A DNA stretch of 64,000 bases, taken from assembly GCF_001423945.1 (NCBI RefSeq), contig NZ_LMPU01000010.1:124001-188000 (forward strand), in the 5' to 3' direction. The position numbers were made by a program, and so were the translations under genes. This DNA comes from Pedobacter sp. Leaf194 (GTDB lineage Bacteria > Bacteroidota > Bacteroidia > Sphingobacteriales > Sphingobacteriaceae). Positions 26,409-35,879 of this stretch are shown here, in pieces. The first letter of the stretch is position 1; each line of letters begins with the position of its first letter. Under the pieces are notes generated by a model, which was given only the letters and a program-made list of their open reading frames with translations, ran no database searches and had not been told where the DNA came from.

Positions 26409-28277
26409 ATGAAATACATCAAACTTATTGTTTTCGCTCTAATCCTGTCGGCTTCTGCAAGTTTTGCTCAAACAGGAAGTTACCCAAAAGAAAATTTTAC
26501 CAAAAAGGAAATCTACATCACGATGCGTGATGGTGTTAAACTTTTTACAGCCATTTATACACCCAAAGATGCTTCGAAAGATAAAAGATACCCAATGATT
26601 ATGCAGCGAACCTGCTACAGCATAGCGCCTTATGGCGAAGATAAATTTCCTGCAAAACTTGGCCCATCCGATTTGATGATGAAGGAAGGTTATATTGTGG
26701 TAATGCAGGATGTGCGGGGCCGTTATAAAAGCGAAGGTACTTTTACAAATATGACACCGGTTATCGACAATAAAAAAGCGAAAACTGATGTTGATGAAGG
26801 TTCTGATACTTATGATACAATCGATTGGCTGGTAAAAAATATTCCAAATAATAATGGCAGAGTTGGCCAGTGGGGCATTTCATATCCAGGTTTTTACACC
26901 GCAGCAGGCATATTGAGCAATCATCCAGCGTTGAAAGCATCTTCCCCGCAAGCACCAATTTCAGACTTTTTCTTTGATGATTTTCATCACAACGGTTCAT
27001 TTTTACAAAGTTATTTTTTCACTTTTCCCGTGTTCGGGGTTCAAAAAGCCGGACCGGAGACCAGCGCATGGTATGGCAAACAAACCATCAAACCAAATAC
27101 AAAAGATGGTTACCAGTTTGCTTTGGATTTAGGTCCGCTAAGCAATGCCGACAAATATTATAAGGATAACTTTTTCTGGCAGGAAACCGTAAATCATCCT
27201 AACTATGATGATTTCTGGCAAAAACGTGGCTTGTTGAAACATTATAGTACAATTAAGCCGGCTGTGATGGTTGTAGGTGGCTGGTATGATGCAGAAGATT
27301 TATCCGGACCACTAAACATTTATAAGTCTATTGAAAAGAAAAACCCAAATGCCTATAATACTATCGTGATGGGCCCGTTTGGGCATGGGCGCTGGAGCCG
27401 GGAAACTGGCCATACAATGCACAGCAACGTGTATTTTGGCGATAGCATTGCTACATTTTATCAAAAAAATATCGAGGCGAAATTCTTTAATCATTTTTTA
27501 AAGGGCAAAGGTGATAAAAACACCGGTTTACCCGAAGCGTATATGTACGATACCGGCAAAAAGAACTGGGAAACTTTTGATAAATGGCCAACGGAAAAAG
27601 CTAGCAGGCAAAAGCTATTTTTAGGCGCTGACGGCAAATTGAGCATGAATGCGCCAACAACTGCAGGCGAATCAGCTTACCTGAGCGACCCGCTGAAACC
27701 CGTTCCTTACACAGAAGATTTAACCACTACACTGGGCTTTACACCTCACAATTATATGAGTGAAGACCAGCGTTTTGCGGGCCGCAGACCCGACGTATTG
27801 GTTTTCCAAACAGAGGTTTTGGAGAATGACATTACGCTTGGCGGCGAGATTGTGTCGCATCTTAAAGTTGCAACAACGGGTACAGATGCAGATTTTATTG
27901 TGAAACTGATAGATGTTTACCCTGCAGATGAACCGAATAATCCTTATATGCCAAATAAAAACATTACGCTAAGTAATTACTGGCAAATGGTTCGGTCGGA
28001 GATTATGCCGGCCCGTTTCCGCAATAGTTTTGAAAAACCTGAGCCTCTGGTTGCAAACAAAAAAACCGATGTAAATTTCAGATTGCAGGATGTTTTACAC
28101 ACTTTTAAAAAGGGCCACAGAATTATGATTCAGGTTCAAAGCACTGCTTTTCCGCTCTTTGCCCGAAACCCGCAGAAATTTGTCGATAATCCATATAAAG
28201 CAACAGAAGCCGATTATATAAAAGCTACGCAGACCATATTTAATGATAGTTTTATCGAGGTTGACCTGATTAAATAG
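26409..28277 (+). CDS. CocE/NonD-family (S15-like) hydrolase, copy 2
   Basis: 622 residues, signal peptide ending ASFAQ. Same layout as copy 1: YSIAPYGEDK, QDVRGRYKSEG, WGISYPGFY with Ser158 at the same position, and a C-terminal jelly-roll. Co-transcribed with copy 1; the two clearly come from a tandem duplication followed by divergence. Upstream of an M1 peptidase gene, suggesting a locus for extracellular peptide breakdown. Confidence 0.92.
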   Translation: MKYIKLIVFALILSASASFAQTGSYPKENFTKKEIYITMRDGVKLFTAIYTPKDASKDKRYPMIMQRTCYSIAPYGEDKFPAKLGPSDLMMKEGYIVVMQDVRGRYKSEGTFTNMTPVIDNKKAKTDVDEGSDTYDTIDWLVKNIPNNNGRVGQWGISYPGFYTAAGILSNHPALKASSPQAPISDFFFDDFHHNGSFLQSYFFTFPVFGVQKAGPETSAWYGKQTIKPNTKDGYQFALDLGPLSNADKYYKDNFFWQETVNHPNYDDFWQKRGLLKHYSTIKPAVMVVGGWYDAEDLSGPLNIYKSIEKKNPNAYNTIVMGPFGHGRWSRETGHTMHSNVYFGDSIATFYQKNIEAKFFNHFLKGKGDKNTGLPEAYMYDTGKKNWETFDKWPTEKASRQKLFLGADGKLSMNAPTTAGESAYLSDPLKPVPYTEDLTTTLGFTPHNYMSEDQRFAGRRPDVLVFQTEVLENDITLGGEIVSHLKVATTGTDADFIVKLIDVYPADEPNNPYMPNKNITLSNYWQMVRSEIMPARFRNSFEKPEPLVANKKTDVNFRLQDVLHTFKKGHRIMIQVQSTAFPLFARNPQKFVDNPYKATEADYIKATQTIFNDSFIEVDLIK

Positions 28278-28466
28278 TGCTGCGAGCTACTGCTGTTAAA
28301 AAACCAATCGTTATTCGTGAACGAGAGAACTGATTATCTTAATCAAATAAAAATAACTCGTTTTGAAAATTACGAAATGTTCCAGTCACAGAGAGTCTTT
28401 TCGCCATTTTTGAACGCGCAACAATAATAAAAAAGATGCATCGCAGCATGGCATAAATTTAAAAAA

Positions 28467-30125
28467 ATGAAAAAAATATTTTTGATTCTCGGTTTAGCCC
28501 TTTCTATTTCAGCTTCGAAAGCTCAAATGCTGGGTAAAAACCAAGTTAATTCCAGAGCCGATAGCCTTAGAGGTACATTAACGCCGTTGCGCACCTGTTA
28601 CGATATCAATTATTACCATTTAGATGTTAAAATAGATTTGGAACAAAGGGCAGTTAACGGAAGCAATGAATTTGCTTTTACAGCAACTCAGGATTTCAAA
28701 AAACTTCAATTTGATTTATTCTCGAAATTAAAAATTGAAAAAGTAGTTTACAAGGGAAACGAATTGACCGTTAGCAGAGAATATAATGCTGTTTTCATCA
28801 CTTTTCCGAAGACAATAAAAAAAGGGACTAAAGATAGATTCACGGTTTTTTATTCAGGGAATCCAACTGTGGCTCGAAATGCACCATGGGATGGCGGCTT
28901 AATCTTTAAAAAAGATTCTGCCGGAAATCCGTTCGTATCGGTAGCGTGCCAGGGTTTGGGCGCCAGTGTTTGGTGGCCAAATAAAGATCATCAAAGTGAT
29001 GAAGTAGACAGCATGCTTATTAGCATCAGCGTACCGAAAGAATTACAGGAGATATCGAATGGTAGATTAAGAAGCATTGTTGATAAACCAGGCGGATATA
29101 AACAACACAATTGGTTTGTAAGTAACCCGATTAATAACTACGACGTAACCTTTTACATTGGAAAATATGCACATTGGACAGATAGCTACGGCGGAGAAAA
29201 TGGAAAGTTAAGCTTAGATTTTTGGGCACTACAGGTGGATAGTGCGAAAGCCCGACCACATTGGGATGCTGACGTAAAACCGATGATTAAGTGTTTCGAG
29301 TACTGGTTCGGGCCTTATCCATGGTATAAAGATGGGTATAAGCTTGTGCAGGCACCACATTTGGGCATGGAGCATCAAAGCGCTGTAGCATACGGAAATC
29401 AGTTTAAAAAAGGTTACTTAGGAAGGGACTTAAGCGGGACAGGATATGGCTTGAAATGGGATTTTATTACGGTACACGAAAGCGGACATGAGTGGTTTGG
29501 AAACAGTATTACGGCAAAAGATATTGCCGATATGTGGATACACGAAGGCTTTACAAATTATTCTGAAGTGTTGTTTACAGAATGTACAGAAAGCAAGGCG
29601 GCAGCAAATGAGTATGCAATCGGGCTTCAAAAAACTATTAGAAATGATGTTCCGATAATTGGACCATATGGCGTAAACAAAGAAGGCTCCGGAGATATGT
29701 ACCCAAAAGGGGCTAATTTAATCCACACCATCCGCCAGTTAATTAATAATGACGAGAGATTTAGAGCAATTCTACGAGGCTTAAGCAAAACTTTTTACCA
29801 TAAAACGGTAACAACAGATGAGATAGAGCGGTACATTTCGACGAAAAGCGGAATAAAGCTAAATAAGGTTTTTGACCAATATCTGCGTTACACCAAAATT
29901 CCGGTTTTGGAATATAAAATCAACAATGGATTGCTAAGTTATCGTTGGGTATGCGATGTAAAAGAATTCGATATGCCTGTTAGGGTTACTTTAAAAGAAG
30001 GCGCATATAGTTTAATTAAGCCCACAAACAATTGGAAAACAATTAAACTTGGTTCAACCATTAATGCTGACAATTTTAAAAACGACCCACTATTCTACAT
30101 CTCCATCAAAAAAAGTTCCGATTAG
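28467..30125 (+). CDS. M1-family metallopeptidase (aminopeptidase N-like)
   Basis: 552 residues with a signal peptide (ending ASKAQ). Zinc site HESGH at 337-341 and third ligand Glu360 in WIHEGFTNYSE, the canonical spacing for M1. The upstream substrate motif appears as HLGMEHQSAVAYG instead of GAMEN. The protein lacks the long C-terminal helical domain of full aminopeptidase N. Periplasmic or secreted peptidase. Confidence 0.92.
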   Translation: MKKIFLILGLALSISASKAQMLGKNQVNSRADSLRGTLTPLRTCYDINYYHLDVKIDLEQRAVNGSNEFAFTATQDFKKLQFDLFSKLKIEKVVYKGNELTVSREYNAVFITFPKTIKKGTKDRFTVFYSGNPTVARNAPWDGGLIFKKDSAGNPFVSVACQGLGASVWWPNKDHQSDEVDSMLISISVPKELQEISNGRLRSIVDKPGGYKQHNWFVSNPINNYDVTFYIGKYAHWTDSYGGENGKLSLDFWALQVDSAKARPHWDADVKPMIKCFEYWFGPYPWYKDGYKLVQAPHLGMEHQSAVAYGNQFKKGYLGRDLSGTGYGLKWDFITVHESGHEWFGNSITAKDIADMWIHEGFTNYSEVLFTECTESKAAANEYAIGLQKTIRNDVPIIGPYGVNKEGSGDMYPKGANLIHTIRQLINNDERFRAILRGLSKTFYHKTVTTDEIERYISTKSGIKLNKVFDQYLRYTKIPVLEYKINNGLLSYRWVCDVKEFDMPVRVTLKEGAYSLIKPTNNWKTIKLGSTINADNFKNDPLFYISIKKSSD

Positions 30126-30241
30126 TCCGTTTCAACAAAAAGTTAACCTACATGCAACTTATTGAGAAAATCGTCGTCTTATATTAAAAATCCCTAATTA
30201 ACCATGCCTTGGCTGGCAACAGCAAAGGTTTAATTTCTAGA

Positions 30242-30976
30242 ATGATGAAAAAAATATTTTCAATTTTACTTGCGGCCGTTTTATTCAGCTCAAGTTTCAG
30301 CGCAATAGCTACTGAACCAATAAAAGTTAGTGCTTCAAAACTTTCAGGTGATGACAGAGATGTTAAAAATTTTTCCGGCGTGGCCGCTGGAGGACCAATT
30401 AATGTTGTTATTACGCTTGGAAATACTGAAAGTTGCCGGTTCGAGGGTGATGCGGATGCGATTTCTACCTTGATAACAGAAGTTAAAGGCAATGTGCTGA
30501 TTATTCGTCCGCAAAACAGCTGGACGAGCTGGGAACACAAATATGAAAACAAAAAAATTACAGCTTACGTTACTGCAAAAACACTAAACAGCTTAACCAT
30601 GAGTGGTTCTGGTAACATGAGTGTAAAAGGTAGAGTTACTGCAAAAACATTATCATCTGCACTAAGTGGCTCAGGAACTATAACTGTTTCTGCCAATGTA
30701 GATGACTTTAATGGCGTAATTAGCGGCTCTGGAAAATTGAATATCGATGGCTCTGCAGACGATGCCAAAGTTGTAATTAGCGGCTCTGGAAATTTTGGAG
30801 GAAAAAACTTTACAGTTGAAGATCTTTCGACAACTTTAAGCGGTTCTGGAACGATTGAAATCAAGGCAGATAAAAGCATTAAAGCGGTAATAAGCGGTTC
30901 GGGCAATGTAAATTATTCGGGCAACGCGACCGTAGAAAAAACAGTAATTGGTTCTGGAAGAATTAGAAAAATCTAA
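30242..30976 (+). CDS. Head-GIN (DUF2807) exported protein
   Basis: 244 residues with a signal peptide (MMKKIFSILLAAVLF, ending SAIATEP). The frame begins at a TTG at 30209, but the signal peptide decides for ATG 30242. The mature part is a right-handed parallel beta-helix: seven or so rungs each carrying SGSG or a variant (MSGSGNMSVKG, LSGSGTITVS, ISGSGKLNIDG and so on). Function unknown; thought to bind at the cell surface. Confidence 0.88.
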   Translation: MMKKIFSILLAAVLFSSSFSAIATEPIKVSASKLSGDDRDVKNFSGVAAGGPINVVITLGNTESCRFEGDADAISTLITEVKGNVLIIRPQNSWTSWEHKYENKKITAYVTAKTLNSLTMSGSGNMSVKGRVTAKTLSSALSGSGTITVSANVDDFNGVISGSGKLNIDGSADDAKVVISGSGNFGGKNFTVEDLSTTLSGSGTIEIKADKSIKAVISGSGNVNYSGNATVEKTVIGSGRIRKI

Positions 30977-30995
30977 TTGAAGGACAATTTTAGCT

Positions 30996-31029
30996 TAAAA
31001 AAGCCCTGAAAATTTCAGGGCTTTTTTTT
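30996..31029 (+). terminator. Terminator of the head-GIN gene
   Basis: Fifteen-base arms, AAAAAAGCCCTGAAA pairing with TTTCAGGGCTTTTTT, with a one-base loop as written (in practice a few bases). Confidence 0.9.
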
Positions 31030-31060
31030 AACCTGAATTTTCGAATTGCATTCGAATCGT

Positions 31061-31068
31061 TATCTTTA
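31061..31068 (+). promoter_or_regulatory. -7-like element (TATCTTTA) of the DinB-like gene
   Basis: One base from TAnnTTTG, 24 bases upstream of the ATG at 31093. Confidence 0.35.
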
Positions 31069-31092
31069 TTTTAGAACAAAAAAATTTGTTTA

Positions 31093-31539
31093 ATGCTAAT
31101 ACCAATTTTAACATCTCTTTTTACACGAGACCTTAAAAAACTGAAAGGCGAGCTTGAACTATATCACCAGGAATCTAACATCTGGAAGATTGAGCATACC
31201 ATTGCTAATTCGGCCGGTAATCTGTGCCTTCATTTAATTGGGAATTTAAACCTGTACATTGGCGCTACTATCGGTGGCACAGATTATGTTAGAAACAGGC
31301 CCTTAGAATTTTCTTTAAAGGATATTAAACGCGACGAACTCCTTCAACGTATTGACCAAACGATCGTTGTTATTGGCCAATCACTCGGTAATCTAAGCGA
31401 AGCAGAACTTATAAACGAATATCCGCTGTTAGTACTTGAAGAAAAAACCTCGACTGAGTTTTTCCTTGTTCACCTAAGCACCCACCTCGCCTATCACCTC
31501 GGGCAGATTAACTACCACCGCAGGTTGCTGGATGCTTAA
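31093..31539 (+). CDS. DinB/DUF1572-like four-helix protein
   Basis: 148 residues. Four helices with the DinB-fold histidine pattern: WKIEHTIANSAGNLCLHLIG and, near the C-terminus, HLSTHLAYHLGQINYHRRLL. Such proteins bind a metal and many act as thiol-dependent S-transferases, but no substrate can be deduced. Single gene, convergent with an outer-membrane protein gene. Confidence 0.82.
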   Translation: MLIPILTSLFTRDLKKLKGELELYHQESNIWKIEHTIANSAGNLCLHLIGNLNLYIGATIGGTDYVRNRPLEFSLKDIKRDELLQRIDQTIVVIGQSLGNLSEAELINEYPLLVLEEKTSTEFFLVHLSTHLAYHLGQINYHRRLLDA

Positions 31540-31547
31540 CTGAGAAG

Positions 31548-32438
31548 CTAAAAGTGAACGCCTACAGTCCACATATTTTCGAGGTAGTTTATTTTCTGAC
31601 TGGCTTTATCATACTCATCCCAACCGGTTGTGTGCACATTTGTTAAGTTAGTTGCGCCAACTTTAGTGGTATTCTGAAGATAAATATTTTTCCAAACATA
31701 GAATTTCAACCCGATTTTAGCAGAAACCCCATATCCAGAAATATTCCAATGGTTGTTTCTACCTAAGCCGAAAAGGCGAACATCAGAACGGGGCACCATT
31801 AAACCACCACCTAAGCCGGTTTCTAGTGTTAACGAAGTATTTCCCCCCGGGGCAACCCAGATGTCATCATAACGTTCAACCTCAATATTTGCATAATTGA
31901 AGCCATCAGTATGTTCATAAGTTAACATACTCTCTTTTACATTTATGGTTTGGCCATTGTAATCTCCTGCCAAGGAACCTGTTGGTACATTTTCTGGTGT
32001 AATTTTGGCGCCGATATGGCCGGTAACAGAAACCGATTGTGGTATATCCATTACGTACTTCATATGGTCCCAACCGATTGAAATGCTATAATTATCTTTG
32101 ATGAAATAGCCGAAACGGATGTTATACTGAGGAACTGTTATTAAGCCCGGGTTTAAGTAATTCCAGCTCAATTTCGATTGCCTGTCGTGTGCTACAACGT
32201 CTTTTAAAGTGAAATCGTAATTTGGTCCCTGAAATCTGATATCGCTTTTACCATACCATGAATTGTTGTAACCCCAGTGAAAATAGAAATCACCTTTTCG
32301 CGAATCTTTTCTTTTATGTTCGGGATTAAATAAACTTTTTGAAGTTGGTGCAACATTTTTTGATGATGTTTCAACTTCCTGAGCTTGCATCCGCTTGCCG
32401 AACAGGAGCGCCAAAAATAATATAGAAAATCTTTTCAC
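31548..32438 (-). CDS. Outer-membrane beta-barrel protein, unknown function
   Basis: 296 residues with a signal peptide (ending KRMQAQ). Alternating polar and aromatic residues and a terminal aromatic (WTVGVHF) indicate a barrel. The segment KGDFYFHWGYNNSWYGKSDI is a type seen in uncharacterised Bacteroidetes proteins. Upstream neighbour is another barrel protein. Confidence 0.7.
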   Translation of the reverse strand: MKRFSILFLALLFGKRMQAQEVETSSKNVAPTSKSLFNPEHKRKDSRKGDFYFHWGYNNSWYGKSDIRFQGPNYDFTLKDVVAHDRQSKLSWNYLNPGLITVPQYNIRFGYFIKDNYSISIGWDHMKYVMDIPQSVSVTGHIGAKITPENVPTGSLAGDYNGQTINVKESMLTYEHTDGFNYANIEVERYDDIWVAPGGNTSLTLETGLGGGLMVPRSDVRLFGLGRNNHWNISGYGVSAKIGLKFYVWKNIYLQNTTKVGATNLTNVHTTGWDEYDKASQKINYLENMWTVGVHF

Positions 32439-32503
32439 GCGGCAAATTGAGCGAAAAGCAACAACTATTACAAGCCCTTTAACACTTTGTAATTAATCTG
32501 CTA

Positions 32504-32530
32504 CAAAAAATGACTTTGAGTCATTAAAAC
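32504..32530 (-). terminator. Weak terminator of the DUF2490 gene
   Basis: Seven-base arms AATGACT and AGTCATT followed on the minus strand by six T. Confidence 0.5.
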
Positions 32531-32534
32531 CAGA

Positions 32535-33239
32535 TTAAAACCTTGTATAAACAGCTAGTTGAATGATGTTATTATTTGTATGATTGGAGGTGTTTTTTAC
32601 CGCCTGATTCATATATCCGGCCTCGACATCAAACTTTTTAGAAAAACGATAGCCCGCGGCCAGGTATAACCGATTTTGATCGAATACACTATTGTTGATT
32701 TTTTCCTTATTCTGAATATTCAGGAAAACCTCATTCTGGAGTGCCACAAACGGCCCCTTTGTAAAACCTGTTTCAGCTTTGACCAAAGGTTGAATAAACC
32801 GGAAAAAATATCGGAAACGCTGGGCGAAAACATCTTCGTTAGGCCGCTCGATGAACCGCTGCTCTACTCGAAATCTGTGGGTTGCAAGTATCGAGCTTAG
32901 TTTATGGGTATAAATGTACTGCTCAAAAATACGATGTTCGTGCATAACGTTATTGGAGCTGCCTATTAACTGGTTCTGCGTTGTCTGCCACAAATAGCCC
33001 AACGCAACATTGTTTTTATCGTTAATAAAATACTGAACTGCAGGGCGTACCAAAGTGTTTCGAACAGATTTCCAGTCATCAGAAGAACGAACTTGTAGGT
33101 CGAATTGCAAGCCCCACTTTTTATTAAACTTCGTGTTGTTTAAAAACATAAACCAACCAGAATTTTGGTATTGGGTTTGTGCAGAAAGTTTCCCTAATGC
33201 CATGAAACTAATCATCGCCAAAAATAGTAGTCTTCTCAT
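32535..33239 (-). CDS. DUF2490-family outer-membrane protein
   Basis: 234 residues with a signal peptide (ending GKLSAQ). Pattern QTQYQNSGWFMFLNNTKFNK, then amphipathic strands such as HRFRVEQRFIERPNE, ending in aromatic YTRF. The family is predicted to form an outer-membrane barrel of unknown role. Start ATG 33239; a TATCTTTA sequence lies immediately upstream, so the alternative Met nine codons in is possible. Confidence 0.82.
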   Translation of the reverse strand: MRRLLFLAMISFMALGKLSAQTQYQNSGWFMFLNNTKFNKKWGLQFDLQVRSSDDWKSVRNTLVRPAVQYFINDKNNVALGYLWQTTQNQLIGSSNNVMHEHRIFEQYIYTHKLSSILATHRFRVEQRFIERPNEDVFAQRFRYFFRFIQPLVKAETGFTKGPFVALQNEVFLNIQNKEKINNSVFDQNRLYLAAGYRFSKKFDVEAGYMNQAVKNTSNHTNNNIIQLAVYTRF

Positions 33240-33496
33240 AATAAAGATAATCCGGTTTACCTTAGCCAGTAGCAGGCGGGCATTTTGCTGCTAAATTAAT
33301 AGAAATTGGTTAATGCTGAAACACAAAATTAAATTATTGTTAAATATAAAAGAACAGTTTTATCTATCTACGAAATGATAAATTGATTTTCTTTTAGTGG
33401 TAAAGAATTAAAAATTTATCTTCGTTGAGGATTTAGCTCAGAAAATGCTTTTTACAACGAGTTGATTTCAAATTGTAAACGTAAAATAAGAACAAA

Positions 33497-34690
33497 ATGA
33501 TTATTGAACCGAGAATGAGGGGCTTTATTTGTTTAACTGCTCACCCTGATGGCTGCGCTCAGAACGTAAAGAACCAAATTGAATATGTAAAATCTAAAGG
33601 CGCTATCAACGGGCCAAAAAAGGTATTGGTTATCGGAGCGTCAACCGGTTTCGGCTTGGCATCTCGTATTGCCGCTGCTTTTGGTTCTGATGCCGCTACA
33701 ATCGGTGTATTTTTTGAAAAAGCGCCATCGGCTGGTAAAACGGCTTCTCCTGGCTGGTACAATAGTGCAGCTTTCGAAAAAGAGGCTCATGCAGCGGGCC
33801 TGTATGCGAAAAGTATTAACGGCGATGCTTTTTCGAAAGAGATTAAGGCAAAAACAATAGAACTTATTAAAGCGGATTTGGGTCAGGTAGATTTGGTGAT
33901 TTACAGCTTGGCTTCGCCAGTTAGAAAACACCCTGACACTGAAGTTTTGCACCGTTCTACGTTAAAGCCAATTGGCGGAACCTATACAAACAAAACGGTA
34001 GACTTCCACACCGGAAATGTTACCGAAATTTCAATTGAACCAGCTACTGAAGATGATATTGCAAACACTGTAGCTGTGATGGGCGGCGAAGATTGGGCAA
34101 TGTGGATTGATGCTTTACAGGCTGAAAATTTGTTGGCCAAAGGCGCTAAAACCGTTGCTTATTCGTACATCGGCCCTGCACTAACCGAGCCTGTATACCG
34201 AAAAGGAACAATTGGTCGTGCAAAAGATGATTTAGAAGCTACCGCCTTTACCATTGCCGATAGCCTTAAAGATATCAAGGGAAGCGCTTATGTTTCCGTA
34301 AATAAAGCTTTGGTTACACAAGCCAGTTCTGCAATTCCGGTTATTCCGTTGTACATTTCGTTATTGTACAAAATAATGAAAGAGGAAGGAATCCACGAGG
34401 GTACAATTGAGCAAATTCAGCGTTTGTACGCAGAAAGATTGTACACCGGAAACGACGTTCCTGTTGATGAAAAAGGAAGAATAAGAATCGATGATTTAGA
34501 GATGCGTGATGATGTGCAGGCAAAAGTTGCAAAGCTTTGGGAGGAGGCAACTACTGAAACTTTACCGGCGATAGGTGATTTACCTGGCTACAGATCTGAT
34601 TTTCTAAGTCTTTTCGGTTTTGAAGTTGAGAAAGTCGACTATCAGAAAGAGGCGAATGAGGTTGTAGAAATTGAAGGACTAGTAGAATAA
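33497..34690 (+). CDS. fabV: Enoyl-[acyl-carrier-protein] reductase FabV
   Basis: NADH-dependent last step of each fatty-acid elongation cycle (trans-2-enoyl-ACP or CoA reduction). 397 residues, normal FabV size. Visible: IIEPRMRGFICLTAHPDGC at the N-terminus, the Rossmann motif VLVIGASTGFGLASR, and the catalytic Tyr-x8-Lys in YRKGTIGRAK. FabV enzymes are typically insensitive to triclosan. A hairpin terminator follows. Confidence 0.96.
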   Translation: MIIEPRMRGFICLTAHPDGCAQNVKNQIEYVKSKGAINGPKKVLVIGASTGFGLASRIAAAFGSDAATIGVFFEKAPSAGKTASPGWYNSAAFEKEAHAAGLYAKSINGDAFSKEIKAKTIELIKADLGQVDLVIYSLASPVRKHPDTEVLHRSTLKPIGGTYTNKTVDFHTGNVTEISIEPATEDDIANTVAVMGGEDWAMWIDALQAENLLAKGAKTVAYSYIGPALTEPVYRKGTIGRAKDDLEATAFTIADSLKDIKGSAYVSVNKALVTQASSAIPVIPLYISLLYKIMKEEGIHEGTIEQIQRLYAERLYTGNDVPVDEKGRIRIDDLEMRDDVQAKVAKLWEEATTETLPAIGDLPGYRSDFLSLFGFEVEKVDYQKEANEVVEIEGLVE

Positions 34691-34701
34691 TATTTTTATT
34701 G

Positions 34702-34741
34702 AATTTGTCGGAATGCTTAAAAACGGTGTTCCGACAATTTC
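34702..34741 (+). terminator. Hairpin after fabV
   Basis: Arms TTGTCGGAA and TTCCGACAA around a 15-base loop; only a short T run follows, so termination is probable but not certain. Confidence 0.55.
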
Positions 34742-34755
34742 ATTATATAACATTT

Positions 34756-35310
34756 ATGAATTTCGATTTACAACCAACTTTATCGAATGATTTGATTAAA
34801 GTGGTTCCGTTAAAGGCCGGGGATTTTGAAAAACTTTATGCCGTAGCTTCCGATCCACTAATTTGGGAACAACACCCAAATAAAGATCGTTACAAACGCG
34901 AAGTTTTCGAAAATTTCTTCAAAGGCGCCATAGAATCGAAAGGTGCTTTTATTGTTTATGACATTGCAACCGGGAATGTAGTTGGCAGTTCGAGGTATTA
35001 CGAGGTAGATGAAGAGCATGGTTCGGTAGCAGTGGGCTACACTTTTATTGGCCGTAATTATTGGGGCAAAGGACATAATGCCTCGTTAAAAAAATTAATG
35101 TTGGATTATGCTTTCCAGTTTGTAGAGCGTATAATTTTCCACATTGGCGCCACCAATTTTCGTTCGCAAAAAGCAACAGAAAAACTTGGCGCAAAAAAAA
35201 TTGGCGAGCAAGAAATCGCCTATTATGGTGAATCAGTCAAATGGAATTTTGTCTATCAAATTGATAAATCAGACTGGATGCAACACCTGCAATTATCCAC
35301 TAACAAATAA
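34756..35310 (+). CDS. GNAT-family N-acetyltransferase
   Basis: About 184 residues from MNFDLQPTLSND; the frame opens at 34699 but that would begin inside the fabV hairpin. RimJ/RimL-type GNAT: FIVYDIATGNVVGSSRYYEV, the acetyl-CoA loop VGYTFIGRNYWGKGHNASL and the C-terminal HIGATNFRSQKATEKLGAKK. Acceptor unknown. Confidence 0.88.
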   Translation: MNFDLQPTLSNDLIKVVPLKAGDFEKLYAVASDPLIWEQHPNKDRYKREVFENFFKGAIESKGAFIVYDIATGNVVGSSRYYEVDEEHGSVAVGYTFIGRNYWGKGHNASLKKLMLDYAFQFVERIIFHIGATNFRSQKATEKLGAKKIGEQEIAYYGESVKWNFVYQIDKSDWMQHLQLSTNK

Positions 35311-35351
35311 TCAAAGATTATTATTTGCTTTATAAAAACACACCAAACACG

Positions 35352-35720
35352 AAACCCAGTTCTGTGTAAATCTGTGCTTCCGCGGCAAAATTAAAAAACC
35401 TGCATCAGTTTCAATATCAGCCACAGAAACACAAAAGACACAGAAAACTAAACCCAATTCTGTGTAAATCTGTGGCAAAATTAAAAAACCTGCCAGTTTC
35501 AATATCAGCCACAGAAACACAAAAGACACAGAAAAAACGAAACCCAGTTCTGTGTAAATCTGTGCTTCCGTCGCAAAATTAAAAAACCTGCATCAGTTTC
35601 AATACCAGCCACAGAAACACAGAAGACACAGAAAAACGAAACCCAATTCTGTGTAAATCGTACTTCCGTGGCAAAATTAAAAAACCTACACCATTTTAAT
35701 ATCAGCCACAGAAACACAAA
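35352..35720. repeat. Four-unit tandem repeat, 90-99 bp period
   Basis: Units begin at 35352, 35450, 35540 and 35639 with AAACCCARTTCTGTGTAAAT and each runs through CAAAATTAAAAAACCT to GCCACAGAAACACA. Unit 2 is shorter by about 9 bases. The TTCTGTGTAAATCTGTG and CACAGAAACACA parts are imperfect inverted repeats, so each unit can fold. The ORFs over it only translate the repeat. The remaining bases of the gap, 35721-35818, hold nothing recognisable. Confidence 0.85.
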
Positions 35721-35818
35721 AACGAATTGAAATCCGTGGGAATGCTTTCTCTGCGGCTAAAAAAACATCAGCCTACAACGCTTGTCGGAATAAAATCGTG
35801 TTTTCGTTTTAGTATTGT

Positions 35819-35826
35819 TATCTTTG
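35819..35826 (+). promoter_or_regulatory. -7 element (TATCTTTG) of the cold-shock gene
   Basis: Exact TAnnTTTG, 53 bases upstream of the ATG at 35880; the resulting leader is AT-rich. Confidence 0.5.
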
Positions 35827-35879
35827 GATAATTCTCCATTTCCTCTCATCTTTCTAAAAACAAAAACAATTAAATAAAT

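Noticed and set aside
35311..35717. Two minus-strand ORFs of about 70 residues
   Set aside because: Their sequence repeats with the tandem DNA repeat; they are translations of the array, not genes.
35352..35720. Possible CRISPR array
   Set aside because: The whole 90-99 bp unit is repeated; there are no unique spacers and no cas genes.
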